64,000 bases of DNA from Selenomonadaceae bacterium. Lineage in GTDB: Bacteria; Bacillota; Negativicutes; Selenomonadales; Selenomonadaceae. This document shows positions 27,580 to 34,841 of this stretch, one piece after another; the stretch's first letter is position 1; every line of letters begins with the position of its first letter. A model generated the notes under the pieces. That model did not search any database. It was given only the letters and a program-made list of their open reading frames with translations, and was not told the origin of the DNA. The stretch lies in the NCBI GenBank assembly GCA_017518105.1, contig JAFWWC010000002.1:1-64000 (forward strand), given 5' to 3'. The position numbers and the translations under genes are program-made.

Positions 27580-28626
27580 TCAAAGAACTTTATTTAAAGC
27601 TTGAACGCTCGAACGGATATTTAAATTCGTGCCAACGGATATTCTTTGCGGAATGGCGTTGGGATTTTTTTTCCGACGCAAAAGCTGTCTAATGGCTAAT
27701 TTGCCTAATGTTTCGCAGGAAACATCTATGGAGGTCAGTTGCGGTTCAATTACTGCTGTCATCGGTATGTTATCAAAGCCGATTATCGAAACGTCATCGG
27801 GGACTTTTATTCCGCATTGAGCAAACGCCTTCATTGCGCCCAATGCGATTAAATCGTTGTCAGCAACCATTGCCGAAGGAAATTTTATCCCTTGATTCAC
27901 AAGCTCGCAGATGTTCGCGCAAGTACCCTCAATCGTCGGCTCCACTAAGAATATTTTTTGTGATTCCCTGTCGAGGCAAAATCTTTCTAAGCAGTTTTCG
28001 TAGCCGAGCCGACGTTGTTCAAAGTTTCGGATAGAAAATGAGCTGTGCAGGTAGCCGATTTCGCGATGTCCTTGTTCGTAAAGATATTTCATGCCGCGCC
28101 AAATGCCGTCTTCGTTGTGAATCGTCACCGTGTCGAGCTCGCAACCGAGTATATCGCAATCCAAAATCACGATGGGAAGATTGAACTTATAAAAAAGTTC
28201 GGCGTCCTCTTCGGCAAGCTCCGTGCCCAAAATTAAAAGCCCGACGAGATTTGAATTTCTTAAAAGTTTAATCGTGTTTAAAATCTCCTTGTCGCCAATG
28301 CAATAGGTTAAAAGTATTGTGTAGTTTTGAGTGCGAGCCGCCAACTCAACCGAAGAAATTAAAGCTGTGAAAAACTCCGAATCGGTTATAACTCTGCCGT
28401 GACGTTTATAAACCAAAAAGCCGATGTTCCCAAAATTCTTTTGTGTCTTGCGTTTAAGCGTCTTGTGCTCTCCGATATTCCCGTTGTAATTTAATTCTTG
28501 AGCAAGTGTCAAAACCTTTTCGCGAGTCTGCTCATTCACGCCGGGCCGCCCATTCAAAGATAAAGAAACCGTCGCAGGAGATACGTTCAGCCTTTTTGCT
28601 ATGTCTTTTATCGTAACCGTTTCCAT
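27580..28626 (-). CDS. LacI-family transcriptional regulator
   Basis: A 348-aa repressor. The N-terminal HTH reads T-I-K-D-I-A-K-R-L-N-V-S-P-A-T-V-S-L-S-L, followed by a hinge (L-A-Q-E-L-N-Y-N-G-N) and a periplasmic-binding-protein-like sensor domain (G-L-L-I-L-G-T-E, D-N-D-L-I-A-L-G-A-M-K, I-I-G-F-D-N-I-P-M-T). The inducer is presumably a sugar or phosphate of the downstream operon. It lies immediately upstream of the operon promoter on the same strand, and may also read into it. Confidence 0.92.
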   Translation of the reverse strand: METVTIKDIAKRLNVSPATVSLSLNGRPGVNEQTREKVLTLAQELNYNGNIGEHKTLKRKTQKNFGNIGFLVYKRHGRVITDSEFFTALISSVELAARTQNYTILLTYCIGDKEILNTIKLLRNSNLVGLLILGTELAEEDAELFYKFNLPIVILDCDILGCELDTVTIHNEDGIWRGMKYLYEQGHREIGYLHSSFSIRNFEQRRLGYENCLERFCLDRESQKIFLVEPTIEGTCANICELVNQGIKFPSAMVADNDLIALGAMKAFAQCGIKVPDDVSIIGFDNIPMTAVIEPQLTSIDVSCETLGKLAIRQLLRRKKNPNAIPQRISVGTNLNIRSSVQALNKVL

Positions 28627-28692
28627 TTTAAATCCCTCCTTATCATGATTGAAGTATATAGCATTTTAATTGAAGCTACAATCGCCTGCAAC

Positions 28693-28711
28693 AAAAAAGC
28701 CCTCGACGGGC
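28693..28711 (-). terminator. Terminator after the radical SAM gene
   Basis: GCCC-GTCGA-GGGC followed by six T on the minus strand, 5 nt beyond the stop codon of the radical SAM gene. It closes the hydrolase-pth-radical SAM group. Confidence 0.75.
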
Positions 28712-28715
28712 AAAT

Positions 28716-29954
28716 TTATTCGTTGGGTAAGTAATGGCTGAAGTTCCCGATTGTAAGCGCGGGGAAAATCTTTTGGAGTTTGTGCAGAAATCTTTTTGTG
28801 CCGAGGAAATTATTATCGGGCGGCATGACGGCAAAAAATTCGTCGGGGTCGTAATTCAAATTCCTAATCTGAATCATCTGCACAGGCAATTCTTCCAAGA
28901 AACTTTTCCACGCGGCAAATTCTGATTCGCGGTCATTGAAGCCTGGCATATACAGCATATTCAACGAGACGTGAACGCCATTTGCCAGCGCATAAGCAAT
29001 CGAAGACTTCACGGCGTCGAGTGTGTAAGCGGCGCGATAATATCGTTGGTAGTTGTCGGCGTTCGCGCTGATAATCGAGACGCGCATTGAATCAAGACCC
29101 GCGTCGACGATTTTTTTTATGCCCGCCGTGAAGCCCGCGTTCGTGTTGATGTTAATCTGCCCGCGTGAAGTCGTCGCACGAATTTTTTTTATCGCCGAGC
29201 TGATATTTTCCGCCATAAGTGACGGCTCGCCCTCGCAACCCTGCCCAAAACTTATGATTCCTTCGGGCGCGTGATTCAGATGATAAATCCCAACGTCAGC
29301 AATCTCATCGACCGTCGGCTTAAAAGTGATTCGGCTTTGTGGACTCGGACAACATTCGGCGACCTGCAACGAGATACAACCTAGGCAATTAGCGTTGCAG
29401 GTCGGCGAAGTCGGGATTCCACATTCCCAACGCCGATAAAATAAATTCTGCGCCGTCAAGCAATGCCATTTCAGCGAACACTTAGCGACCTGCGCGACGA
29501 TTCGATTGTTAGGCAAATCCTTTTTGACGCGGCGGATAAAAGTTTTAAGCTTCGGCGTGTTGAAGTGCTCTGGATTCCATTTGTGATTCTCGTCGGTGTA
29601 AAGGGCGGCGGCGTGCAATTCATCTTTGTACAGGACAACGGCAGTATAACCATAAAGCGGCAAGATTTGCGCACGAGAATTTTTCTGGAAGGCGGGCAAA
29701 TGCGTCCGCGTGTAACCTTGCGGCAAAATCGCCGAGACCGCCCGCCCCTTTAGCGTGACGAATTCCCCGCGCTTGAATCCGATTGCTTGACGCTCTGGCA
29801 AGAACATTAAGTCCGCCGAATCGGGAAGCTTGATTAGGTCTTCGGGCTTGAGCTTGAAAAATTTCCCGCCGACACGTCCGACGCCCTCCGCCTCTGGCAC
29901 GTCGAAGATATTGCCGCCCGCGTCAGCTATCAGAGCTGTTATCCGATTGTTCAT
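28716..29954 (-). CDS. Radical SAM protein with long N-terminal extension
   Basis: A 412-aa protein. The first 180 residues form an unfamiliar domain rich in beta-type segments. The radical SAM cluster motif C-x3-C-x2-C is at Cys186, Cys190 and Cys193 (P-T-C-N-A-N-C-L-G-C). A S-F-G-Q-G-C-E-G-E-P-S segment corresponds to the SAM-binding G-E motif, and R-V-S-I-I-S-A-N follows. Further cysteines before and after (W-E-C-G, A-E-C-C) could bind another cluster. The substrate is unknown. It overlaps pth by 32 nt, an unusually long overlap, which suggests strict coupling. Confidence 0.82.
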   Translation of the reverse strand: MNNRITALIADAGGNIFDVPEAEGVGRVGGKFFKLKPEDLIKLPDSADLMFLPERQAIGFKRGEFVTLKGRAVSAILPQGYTRTHLPAFQKNSRAQILPLYGYTAVVLYKDELHAAALYTDENHKWNPEHFNTPKLKTFIRRVKKDLPNNRIVAQVAKCSLKWHCLTAQNLFYRRWECGIPTSPTCNANCLGCISLQVAECCPSPQSRITFKPTVDEIADVGIYHLNHAPEGIISFGQGCEGEPSLMAENISSAIKKIRATTSRGQININTNAGFTAGIKKIVDAGLDSMRVSIISANADNYQRYYRAAYTLDAVKSSIAYALANGVHVSLNMLYMPGFNDRESEFAAWKSFLEELPVQMIQIRNLNYDPDEFFAVMPPDNNFLGTKRFLHKLQKIFPALTIGNFSHYLPNE

Positions 29955-30531
29955 GGGCTTTAACCTTTCGCGGATTAAATTTGTTCATGGCGTTATCGAT
30001 TCCCTCTTTGAAAATGCACAAGACAGCTGGCACGAGTTCATCAAGGGCGGCAGAAATTTTTTCGGCGTCTTCTTGCGTGAAGGGGCTAAGCACATGATGA
30101 TTGACCGTCCAATTTTGCGGGGGACGACCAACTCCAATCCGCACACGTGGAAAGCTCTGCACGCCGCCGAGGTGCTGGATAATCGATTCAACGCCGCGAT
30201 GACCGCCGCCCGAACCTTTTGGACGCAAACGAATCATTCCAAGCGGCAAGTCCATATCGTCATGAGCCACGACCAGATTTTGCACGTCGACTTTGTAAAA
30301 GTTCACGATAGGAGCGACCGGCTCGCCGCTCAAGTTCATAAACGTTTGCGGCTTGACGATTAAAATCTTTTCCCCGTCTAGAAAACCTTCAGCCACCAAA
30401 GCATTAAACCGTTCCCGCCAATCGGACGCGGAAATTTCTTTAGCTAATCTGTCAGCCAACATAAAGCCGACGTTGTGTTTAGTCGCGGCGTATTCGGGCG
30501 TCGGGTTGCCCAAGCCAACGAAGATTTTCAT
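29923..30531 (-). CDS. pth: Peptidyl-tRNA hydrolase
   Basis: Pth recycles tRNA from prematurely released peptidyl-tRNA. The 202-aa protein starts with V-G-L-G-N-P-T-P-E-Y and A-T-K-H-N-V-G-F (catalytic His), and has K-P-Q-T-F-M-N-L-S-G, V-A-H-D-D-M-D-L-P-L-G (catalytic Asp) and G-S-G-G-G-H-R-G-V-E-S-I. The C-terminal helix and an extra 15-residue hydrophilic tail overlap the downstream radical SAM start. An ATGA overlap links it to the hydrolase gene upstream. Confidence 0.95.
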   Translation of the reverse strand: MKIFVGLGNPTPEYAATKHNVGFMLADRLAKEISASDWRERFNALVAEGFLDGEKILIVKPQTFMNLSGEPVAPIVNFYKVDVQNLVVAHDDMDLPLGMIRLRPKGSGGGHRGVESIIQHLGGVQSFPRVRIGVGRPPQNWTVNHHVLSPFTQEDAEKISAALDELVPAVLCIFKEGIDNAMNKFNPRKVKAHEQSDNSSDS

Positions 30532-31433
30532 AAGCTACCCTCCAAGAACGTAAAGACTTTATCAAAGTAAGCGGCGGGGTTTGTCCTCTTAGCGTCGGCA
30601 TGCCCCGCGCCCGCCACGATGAATTTTTCCTTAGGCGCAGTCGCCTTGTCATAGAGCTTGCCCATCATGTCGAAAGGTACAAGTCCGTCCTCGTCGCCGT
30701 GAATAAAAAGTATCGGCACCGTGATTTTGTCGACGACTGCAAGCGGCGCGGCGTCTGAAATTTTGACGCTGGTTTTGATTTTGCAAACGTTGTTCGCGCA
30801 GGGCATGACCGGATACTCAGGAAGCCCGAAAATTTTATTAAGCTGAGCCGTGAACATGTCATAAGCAGAAGTGTAGCCGCAATCCTCGACGACGGCGCAT
30901 AAATTCTTCGGCGCAAGGGCGGCAGTCATCATTACGGTTGCCGCTCCCATCGATACGCCGTGCAAAATAATCTTCGCGTCGGGTTGCTTAGTCAAAATCT
31001 TCTCCGACCAATCGAACACGTCCCGACTTTCCAACGCACCCATTGTGATGAACTCGCCTTGACTTTCGCCCGCCGCCCTCAAATCGGGAACTAAAACATT
31101 CCAGCCTCGCTTGAGATACTCATCGGCGTAATCATAAGCAAAAGTTCCGTCGCGCCCGTAGCCGTGAACCAAAATTGCCCAACGATTAGTCGGCTCGGCA
31201 GGCGTGAATCTTTTTGCGTGAAGTTTAAGCCCGTCGAAGCTTTCAAGCGTCCAATCCTCGGCGGGGAAGTTTGGAATGGGCGGAGCTTTCAAATTCGGGT
31301 CAGCGATGTTCGCGCAAGCCTTCGGCGGCGATAAATCATCTCCGCGCCTCAATGCGAAGTCAACGAAGTAATTCCCGACAGCATATCCCGCGCCGAGCAA
31401 AAGAATCACGGCGGCGATTAAAATCTTTTTCAT
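30528..31433 (-). CDS. Alpha/beta hydrolase, membrane-anchored or secreted
   Basis: A 301-aa serine hydrolase with an N-terminal signal or anchor (about residues 1-22), then an alpha/beta fold. It has the oxyanion loop L-V-H-G-Y-G-R-D-G, nucleophile elbow H-G-V-S-M-G-A-A, acid site F-I-H-G-D-E-D-G-L-V-P and catalytic His in A-G-A-G-H-A-D. The sequence resembles YqkD/BAAT-type hydrolases with a periplasmic location. The substrate is unknown. ATG 31433 has GGAGG 7 nt upstream; the TTG at 31439 overlaps it. Confidence 0.85.
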   Translation of the reverse strand: MKKILIAAVILLLGAGYAVGNYFVDFALRRGDDLSPPKACANIADPNLKAPPIPNFPAEDWTLESFDGLKLHAKRFTPAEPTNRWAILVHGYGRDGTFAYDYADEYLKRGWNVLVPDLRAAGESQGEFITMGALESRDVFDWSEKILTKQPDAKIILHGVSMGAATVMMTAALAPKNLCAVVEDCGYTSAYDMFTAQLNKIFGLPEYPVMPCANNVCKIKTSVKISDAAPLAVVDKITVPILFIHGDEDGLVPFDMMGKLYDKATAPKEKFIVAGAGHADAKRTNPAAYFDKVFTFLEGSL

Positions 31434-31452
31434 GAACAAGCCTCCTTAAACG

Positions 31453-31485
31453 TTAAAGGCGGAAGCTTTGAACTCCCGCCTTGAA
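31453..31485 (-). other. Hairpin between tRNA-Pro and the hydrolase gene
   Basis: AAGGCGG pairs with CCGCCTT around a 13-nt interior on the minus strand, 11 nt after the tRNA CCA end. There is no good T-run, so it may mark tRNA 3' processing or weak termination before the hydrolase ribosome site. Confidence 0.4.
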
Positions 31486-31495
31486 TTTTCGCTAT

Positions 31496-31572
31496 TGGTC
31501 GGGTTGACAGGATTTGAACCTGCGACCCCCGCGTCCCGAACACGGTGCTCTACCAAACTGAGCCACAACCCG
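31496..31572 (-). tRNA. tRNA-Pro (anticodon CGG)
   Basis: The minus strand folds into a full cloverleaf: 7-bp acceptor stem CGGGTTG/CAACCCG, D arm GGCTCAG...GAGC, anticodon loop TTCGGGA (CGG, reading CCG), T arm GCAGG-TTCAAAT-CCTGT, discriminator A and an encoded CCA. The gene has its own consensus-like promoter. Confidence 0.95.
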
Positions 31573-31584
31573 AAAACGTGTGCA

Positions 31585-31613
31585 ATTATAACAGGCACTT
31601 TTTTAAATTGCAA
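31585..31613 (-). promoter_or_regulatory. Promoter of tRNA-Pro
   Basis: TTGCAA, 17 nt, TATAAT on the minus strand, 12 nt before the mature tRNA 5' end. It overlaps the stop region of the upstream unknown gene by a few bases. Confidence 0.75.
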
Positions 31614-31615
31614 GC

Positions 31616-32086
31616 CTACGCCGCCAAAAAATTCCAAAGCTCGCCCGTTAAGTCATCGACCGTCGAGAAAGAATTTGCCTCCTGCGCGATTGAATTTATC
31701 TTGCGCTCAAGTTCCTCCTCAGTCAAAGCAATGTCGTCTAGCGTGCGGCAATAATTCGTCAGGGCGTTGTAATGAATGTTGTAGCGGTTCTCGTAAAGCA
31801 GGTGCACCAGATATTTGCATAGTCCCGCTTGCAGAGGCGTGAAGGTGTCGAAGTTCAAATTAGCCCGTTGCTCGACCTCGTTGAGATTGTACGCCGACCA
31901 ATTCTTTAGCGCGTCGACGTTTCGGAAGTTCGTTTTGTGCTCCAACTCGGCAATCGCCTTAATCGAAATCGCCCGCATGACTTCCACGAACGGCAGGTTA
32001 AAATAATTCTTCGACGCCTCGTCACAAAGCTCGCGCTCTCTGCCCGTCAAGTCGCCGCACGGGTTGTACTCTTTGTTTCTATACAT
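31616..32086 (-). CDS. Unknown soluble protein, 156 aa
   Basis: A hydrophilic, helix-rich protein beginning M-Y-R-N-K-E-Y-N-P-C-G-D-L-T-G-R-E-R-E-L-C-D-E. No family is recognised. Two cysteines near the N-terminus (C11 and C21) and repeated aromatic/Asn residues (N-R-Y-N-I-H-Y-N-A-L-T-N-Y-C) are visible. ATG 32086 lies 7 nt after GGAGG. It follows the two coiled-coil/TM paralogs by 14 nt and probably belongs to the same transcript as the ThrE-type exporter. Confidence 0.6.
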   Translation of the reverse strand: MYRNKEYNPCGDLTGRERELCDEASKNYFNLPFVEVMRAISIKAIAELEHKTNFRNVDALKNWSAYNLNEVEQRANLNFDTFTPLQAGLCKYLVHLLYENRYNIHYNALTNYCRTLDDIALTEEELERKINSIAQEANSFSTVDDLTGELWNFLAA

Positions 32087-32100
32087 GTTTTCCCCTCCAA

Positions 32101-32391
32101 TCACTTTAGGAAAATAGAAATGGCAACGGCAATCCCTGCAATAGTCATTGAGCCCATACCGACCATTGCCGCCACGGTTAGATTGCGGACGTGCTTGCCC
32201 ATACCGTCGATATTATTTTGCATGTTGCTTATACTTGTTCTAATCTCGCGAATGTCTTGCGCCCGTTGATTGTCTCGGTCGCGCATTTCTCCTACGAGCA
32301 TATCAACCTTAGCCAACACGTTATCAATTCTGGCGGTTTGGGCGTCAATTTGTCGTTGAAGGGCTTGATTAATAATCTCCTGTTCAGTCAT
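32101..32391 (-). CDS. Coiled-coil protein with C-terminal membrane anchor, copy 1 (XhlA-like)
   Basis: A 96-aa protein with an N-terminal heptad-rich segment (residues 1-65, including G-E-M-R-D-R-D-N-Q-R-A-Q-D-I-R-E-I-R) and one C-terminal transmembrane helix (M-V-G-M-G-S-M-T-I-A-G-I-A-V-A-I-S-I) ending F-L-K. The layout resembles the XhlA hemolysin/holin-associated family, but there is no phage context. The upstream neighbour encodes a nearly identical C-terminal half, so the pair is a tandem duplication with divergence in the first 30 residues. Confidence 0.7.
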   Translation of the reverse strand: MTEQEIINQALQRQIDAQTARIDNVLAKVDMLVGEMRDRDNQRAQDIREIRTSISNMQNNIDGMGKHVRNLTVAAMVGMGSMTIAGIAVAISIFLK

Positions 32392-32406
32392 CGTTAATTC
32401 CTCCAA

Positions 32407-32670
32407 TCACTTTAGGAAAATAGAAATGGCAACAGCAATCCCCGCTATCGTCATCGAACCCATACCGACCATCGTCGCTACGGTTAGATTGCGGACGTGC
32501 TTGCCCATGCCGTCAAGACTATTTCGGATTTCGCGAATGTCTTGCGCCTGCTGATTATCCCGGTCTCGCATTTCTCCTATGAACGTATCAACCTTTGCTG
32601 TCACCGTCGCTACTTGCTGTTCCAGCCGCCCGACCCTTTCGTCAAGGCGATTTACTCTCCTGTCATTCAT
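32407..32670 (-). CDS. Coiled-coil protein with C-terminal membrane anchor, copy 2 (XhlA-like)
   Basis: An 87-aa paralog of the next gene. The N-terminus is a different, Arg-rich coiled coil (V-N-R-L-D-E-R-V-G-R-L-E-Q-Q-V-A) that ends in the same G-E-M-R-D-R-D-N-Q and G-M-G-K-H-V-R-N-L-T-V-A blocks and the same membrane helix. It lies 2 nt after the ThrE gene, with GAGGG as ribosome site. Membrane-associated oligomers are likely; function is unknown. Confidence 0.7.
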   Translation of the reverse strand: MNDRRVNRLDERVGRLEQQVATVTAKVDTFIGEMRDRDNQQAQDIREIRNSLDGMGKHVRNLTVATMVGMGSMTIAGIAVAISIFLK

Positions 32671-32672
32671 CG

Positions 32673-34022
32673 TTAATCCCTCGTTTCGTAAATCTCGTTG
32701 AGGAGCTTTTCTTGCTTATCCTTGCTACGCTGAGCAAATGAACGGCTCGCGAAGATATTAGGCATAGCCGCGCCGATTGCGATTGCTAGGATTATCAACA
32801 GCGCGTCGACGCCAGATTGAATCGCTGATAAGAGTTCGTCCACGGTCAGGCGGCGAATATTTATAACGGCGAACAGGAACCGATAAATAAGCACGCCGGG
32901 GACAAGCGGAATAACTGCTGGAACGACTAAGACTAGGGACGGGGTGTGTAGCCAATGGACTGCTTCTATCGCAATGACACTAACTAGCGTCGCGCCCGCC
33001 AAAGTTCCGACTGCTGAACTCATGCCCAGTTCAAAGATAAAAAAGTTTCTCGTGCAAACGCAAATTGCTCCGCCGCACGCCGCCGCAAATAACAATCGCG
33101 GAGGAAGATTGAAGAATATCGCAAAGCTCATCGCGCCGATAGCCGCCGCCGCCATGAATAATCCGTAATCGCTGTCGGGGAGCATTGTTAAGTTTGTGAA
33201 CGAGTCGAAGTCCGCCATGCCGATTGCAAAGACTATTCCAAACGTCATCGCCCCGACGATTATTAACGTGTGAATGATTCGCGCCGCGCCGCTGATTAGG
33301 TACGTGTTAATCATGTCGCTTAGGGCGTTAATCATCGGAATACCTGGCACTAGGAACAATGCGGCGGCGATTAACGGGTGCCAAGGGGTCGTCGTCGGCA
33401 AGAAGTGTGTAAGGTAAGCGATAATCGTCGCCGTGAACGCCGCGAACGTCATCGACACGTAGGGATTGATTCCGAAGCGTTCCGCGCATTGCATTTGAAC
33501 AATCTTAGCGATAATCGCACTGACTGCCGTATAAATCGCCGCGTTGAAGTCGCAACCAAACAGCGTGCAGAACGCTCCGCAACCCGAACCCGCCGCCAAG
33601 ACCGATACCCAATGCGGATAGCGCGGACGTTTAGCAACGGCTTCCAGCTCGCCTTTGAACTCGTCTATCGTGTAATGTTCTTTCATCGCTCGCCACGTCA
33701 GCCGGCTCACTGCGGAGATAATCCTCATATTGACCCCATGCTTAGGACATTTTCTAAAGGAAGTGTGCGAGTGGTGTTCATCGCTAATGTTGAGAAGTAA
33801 CGTACTATACATTATGTGAAGATGAAATTTCTCGTCGTCTATTCCCATGTACGCCGCTACCCTCGCCATGTCGCGAACAATCTGGCTCGTGTCTGCGCCG
33901 TTCTCCATGAGCAACTGCCCGACCGTTAAAAGGAGTTCCGCCTTCTGTCCAATCTCTGCGAACGCCTCGCGCAGAATTTCGCGTTGCTCTTCGTAATATG
34001 TTTTGAAGTCGTCGTCTCTCAT
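32673..34022 (-). CDS. Threonine/serine exporter family protein (fused ThrE)
   Basis: A 449-aa membrane protein. The N-terminal 130 residues are soluble, with the DUF1212/ThrE block (L-L-M-E-N-G-A-D-T-S-Q-I-V-R-D, M-Y-S-T-L-L-L). About ten hydrophobic helices follow, including V-P-G-I-P-M-I-N-A-L-S-D-M and V-I-P-L-V-P-G-V-L-I-Y. Both the ThrE and ThrE_2 halves are in one chain. Members export threonine and serine; the substrate here is inferred. ATG 34022 follows GGGAGG by 9 nt, and an extended -10 lies 21 nt upstream of it. Confidence 0.85.
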   Translation of the reverse strand: MRDDDFKTYYEEQREILREAFAEIGQKAELLLTVGQLLMENGADTSQIVRDMARVAAYMGIDDEKFHLHIMYSTLLLNISDEHHSHTSFRKCPKHGVNMRIISAVSRLTWRAMKEHYTIDEFKGELEAVAKRPRYPHWVSVLAAGSGCGAFCTLFGCDFNAAIYTAVSAIIAKIVQMQCAERFGINPYVSMTFAAFTATIIAYLTHFLPTTTPWHPLIAAALFLVPGIPMINALSDMINTYLISGAARIIHTLIIVGAMTFGIVFAIGMADFDSFTNLTMLPDSDYGLFMAAAAIGAMSFAIFFNLPPRLLFAAACGGAICVCTRNFFIFELGMSSAVGTLAGATLVSVIAIEAVHWLHTPSLVLVVPAVIPLVPGVLIYRFLFAVINIRRLTVDELLSAIQSGVDALLIILAIAIGAAMPNIFASRSFAQRSKDKQEKLLNEIYETRD

Positions 34023-34043
34023 AATAAAAAACCTCCCGCGCAA

Positions 34044-34052
34044 ATTATATCA
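34044..34052 (-). promoter_or_regulatory. Extended -10 promoter of the ThrE operon
   Basis: TGA-TATAAT on the minus strand, 21 nt upstream of the ATG. The transcript would have a leader of about 12-15 nt. Confidence 0.5.
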
Positions 34053-34087
34053 TACGGAAGGGGATTTATCTTTAGCCGTAAAAATTT

Positions 34088-34648
34088 TTATTCGGATTGT
34101 TGCGCCGGCTCTTTGGCGAAAAGTTCTTCAAGCGGCATGTCGACGCCGAGCACTTCTTTAACCTTAATTGCCGTCGATAATTTAGGCTCGCACCTGCCAG
34201 TCATCCAAGCCGAGACAGCTCCTTCGCCAAACCCGAGCTTTTGTGCGAAAGCAATGCGTGTTAAATTTTGCTTGTCGAGTTCAGCCTGTAATACGGGGAA
34301 AACGGTTTTTTTAATCCGATTAGCACTAAGTTGCACACGTGTTTTAATTGAAAGTTCACTGCACATTTCGCCGCCAGTTGTGCGATTATAACCGTGAGGC
34401 ACCTTTGTGTTGAACTCTTTAATCCAGTGTCTTTCGCGTTCAGGCGCAACTTCGGCATCGCAAATTTCGATAACTTCAACCGTGAAATTTTCCCAGCCGT
34501 AATCGTGAATAACTTGGTCGATGTAGCGTTTGTTTTGTTTTTCACCGCCCCAGTGATGTTCGCCTATACGACGTTTAAAATATTTGGTCATTCCAATGTA
34601 ACCCATGCCGTTGAGCTTGTTAGTTAGCTTGTAAATCGTGTATTCCAT
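34088..34648 (-). CDS. GIY-YIG nuclease fused to a helix-turn-helix domain
   Basis: A 186-aa protein. Residues 3-90 form a GIY-YIG nuclease domain: Y-T-I-Y-K-L-T-N and G-M-G-Y-I-G-M-T (motif), R-R-I-G-E-H-H and the catalytic Glu in E-R-E-R-H-W-I, then Y-N-R-T-T-G-G. Residues about 122-175 are an XRE-type HTH (I-A-F-A-Q-K-L-G-F-G-E-G-A-V-S-A-W-M-T-G). Such fusions occur in homing-type endonucleases and in selfish or regulatory nucleases. ATG 34648 is close to GGAG. It is a single gene, so its target site and role are unknown. Confidence 0.82.
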   Translation of the reverse strand: MEYTIYKLTNKLNGMGYIGMTKYFKRRIGEHHWGGEKQNKRYIDQVIHDYGWENFTVEVIEICDAEVAPERERHWIKEFNTKVPHGYNRTTGGEMCSELSIKTRVQLSANRIKKTVFPVLQAELDKQNLTRIAFAQKLGFGEGAVSAWMTGRCEPKLSTAIKVKEVLGVDMPLEELFAKEPAQQSE

Positions 34649-34784
34649 AGACACTCCGCCTTTCGTTGACAGCGCGGCGCGAGAGTGCTACACTTCGCAA
34701 TCGGAAAGGCTCTGCGCCGTGTTGTGGATTTTGTTTGACGACTTAATCTTAACGCCGCAGGGCTTTTTCGTCAATAAAGAGCAA

Positions 34785-34818
34785 AATAAAAAACGCCCTC
34801 CAGACCTCGGAAGGCGTT
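34785..34818 (-). terminator. Terminator of the aldehyde dehydrogenase gene
   Basis: A 10-bp stem with one G-U pair (34792-34818, loop GAGGTCT) followed by TTTTATTTTG on the minus strand, 24 nt beyond the stop. The region between it and the GIY-YIG gene (34649-34784) holds nothing I can recognise. Confidence 0.85.
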
Positions 34819-34841
34819 TTCTTTCATTGGTTGTAAAAATT

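Noticed and set aside
31446-31637. Small open frame over tRNA-Pro
   Set aside because: The reading frame covers the tRNA cloverleaf and its promoter.
34660-34784. Possible small RNA or gene in the gap before the GIY-YIG gene
   Set aside because: GC-rich but without an ORF, promoter or clear hairpin on either strand.
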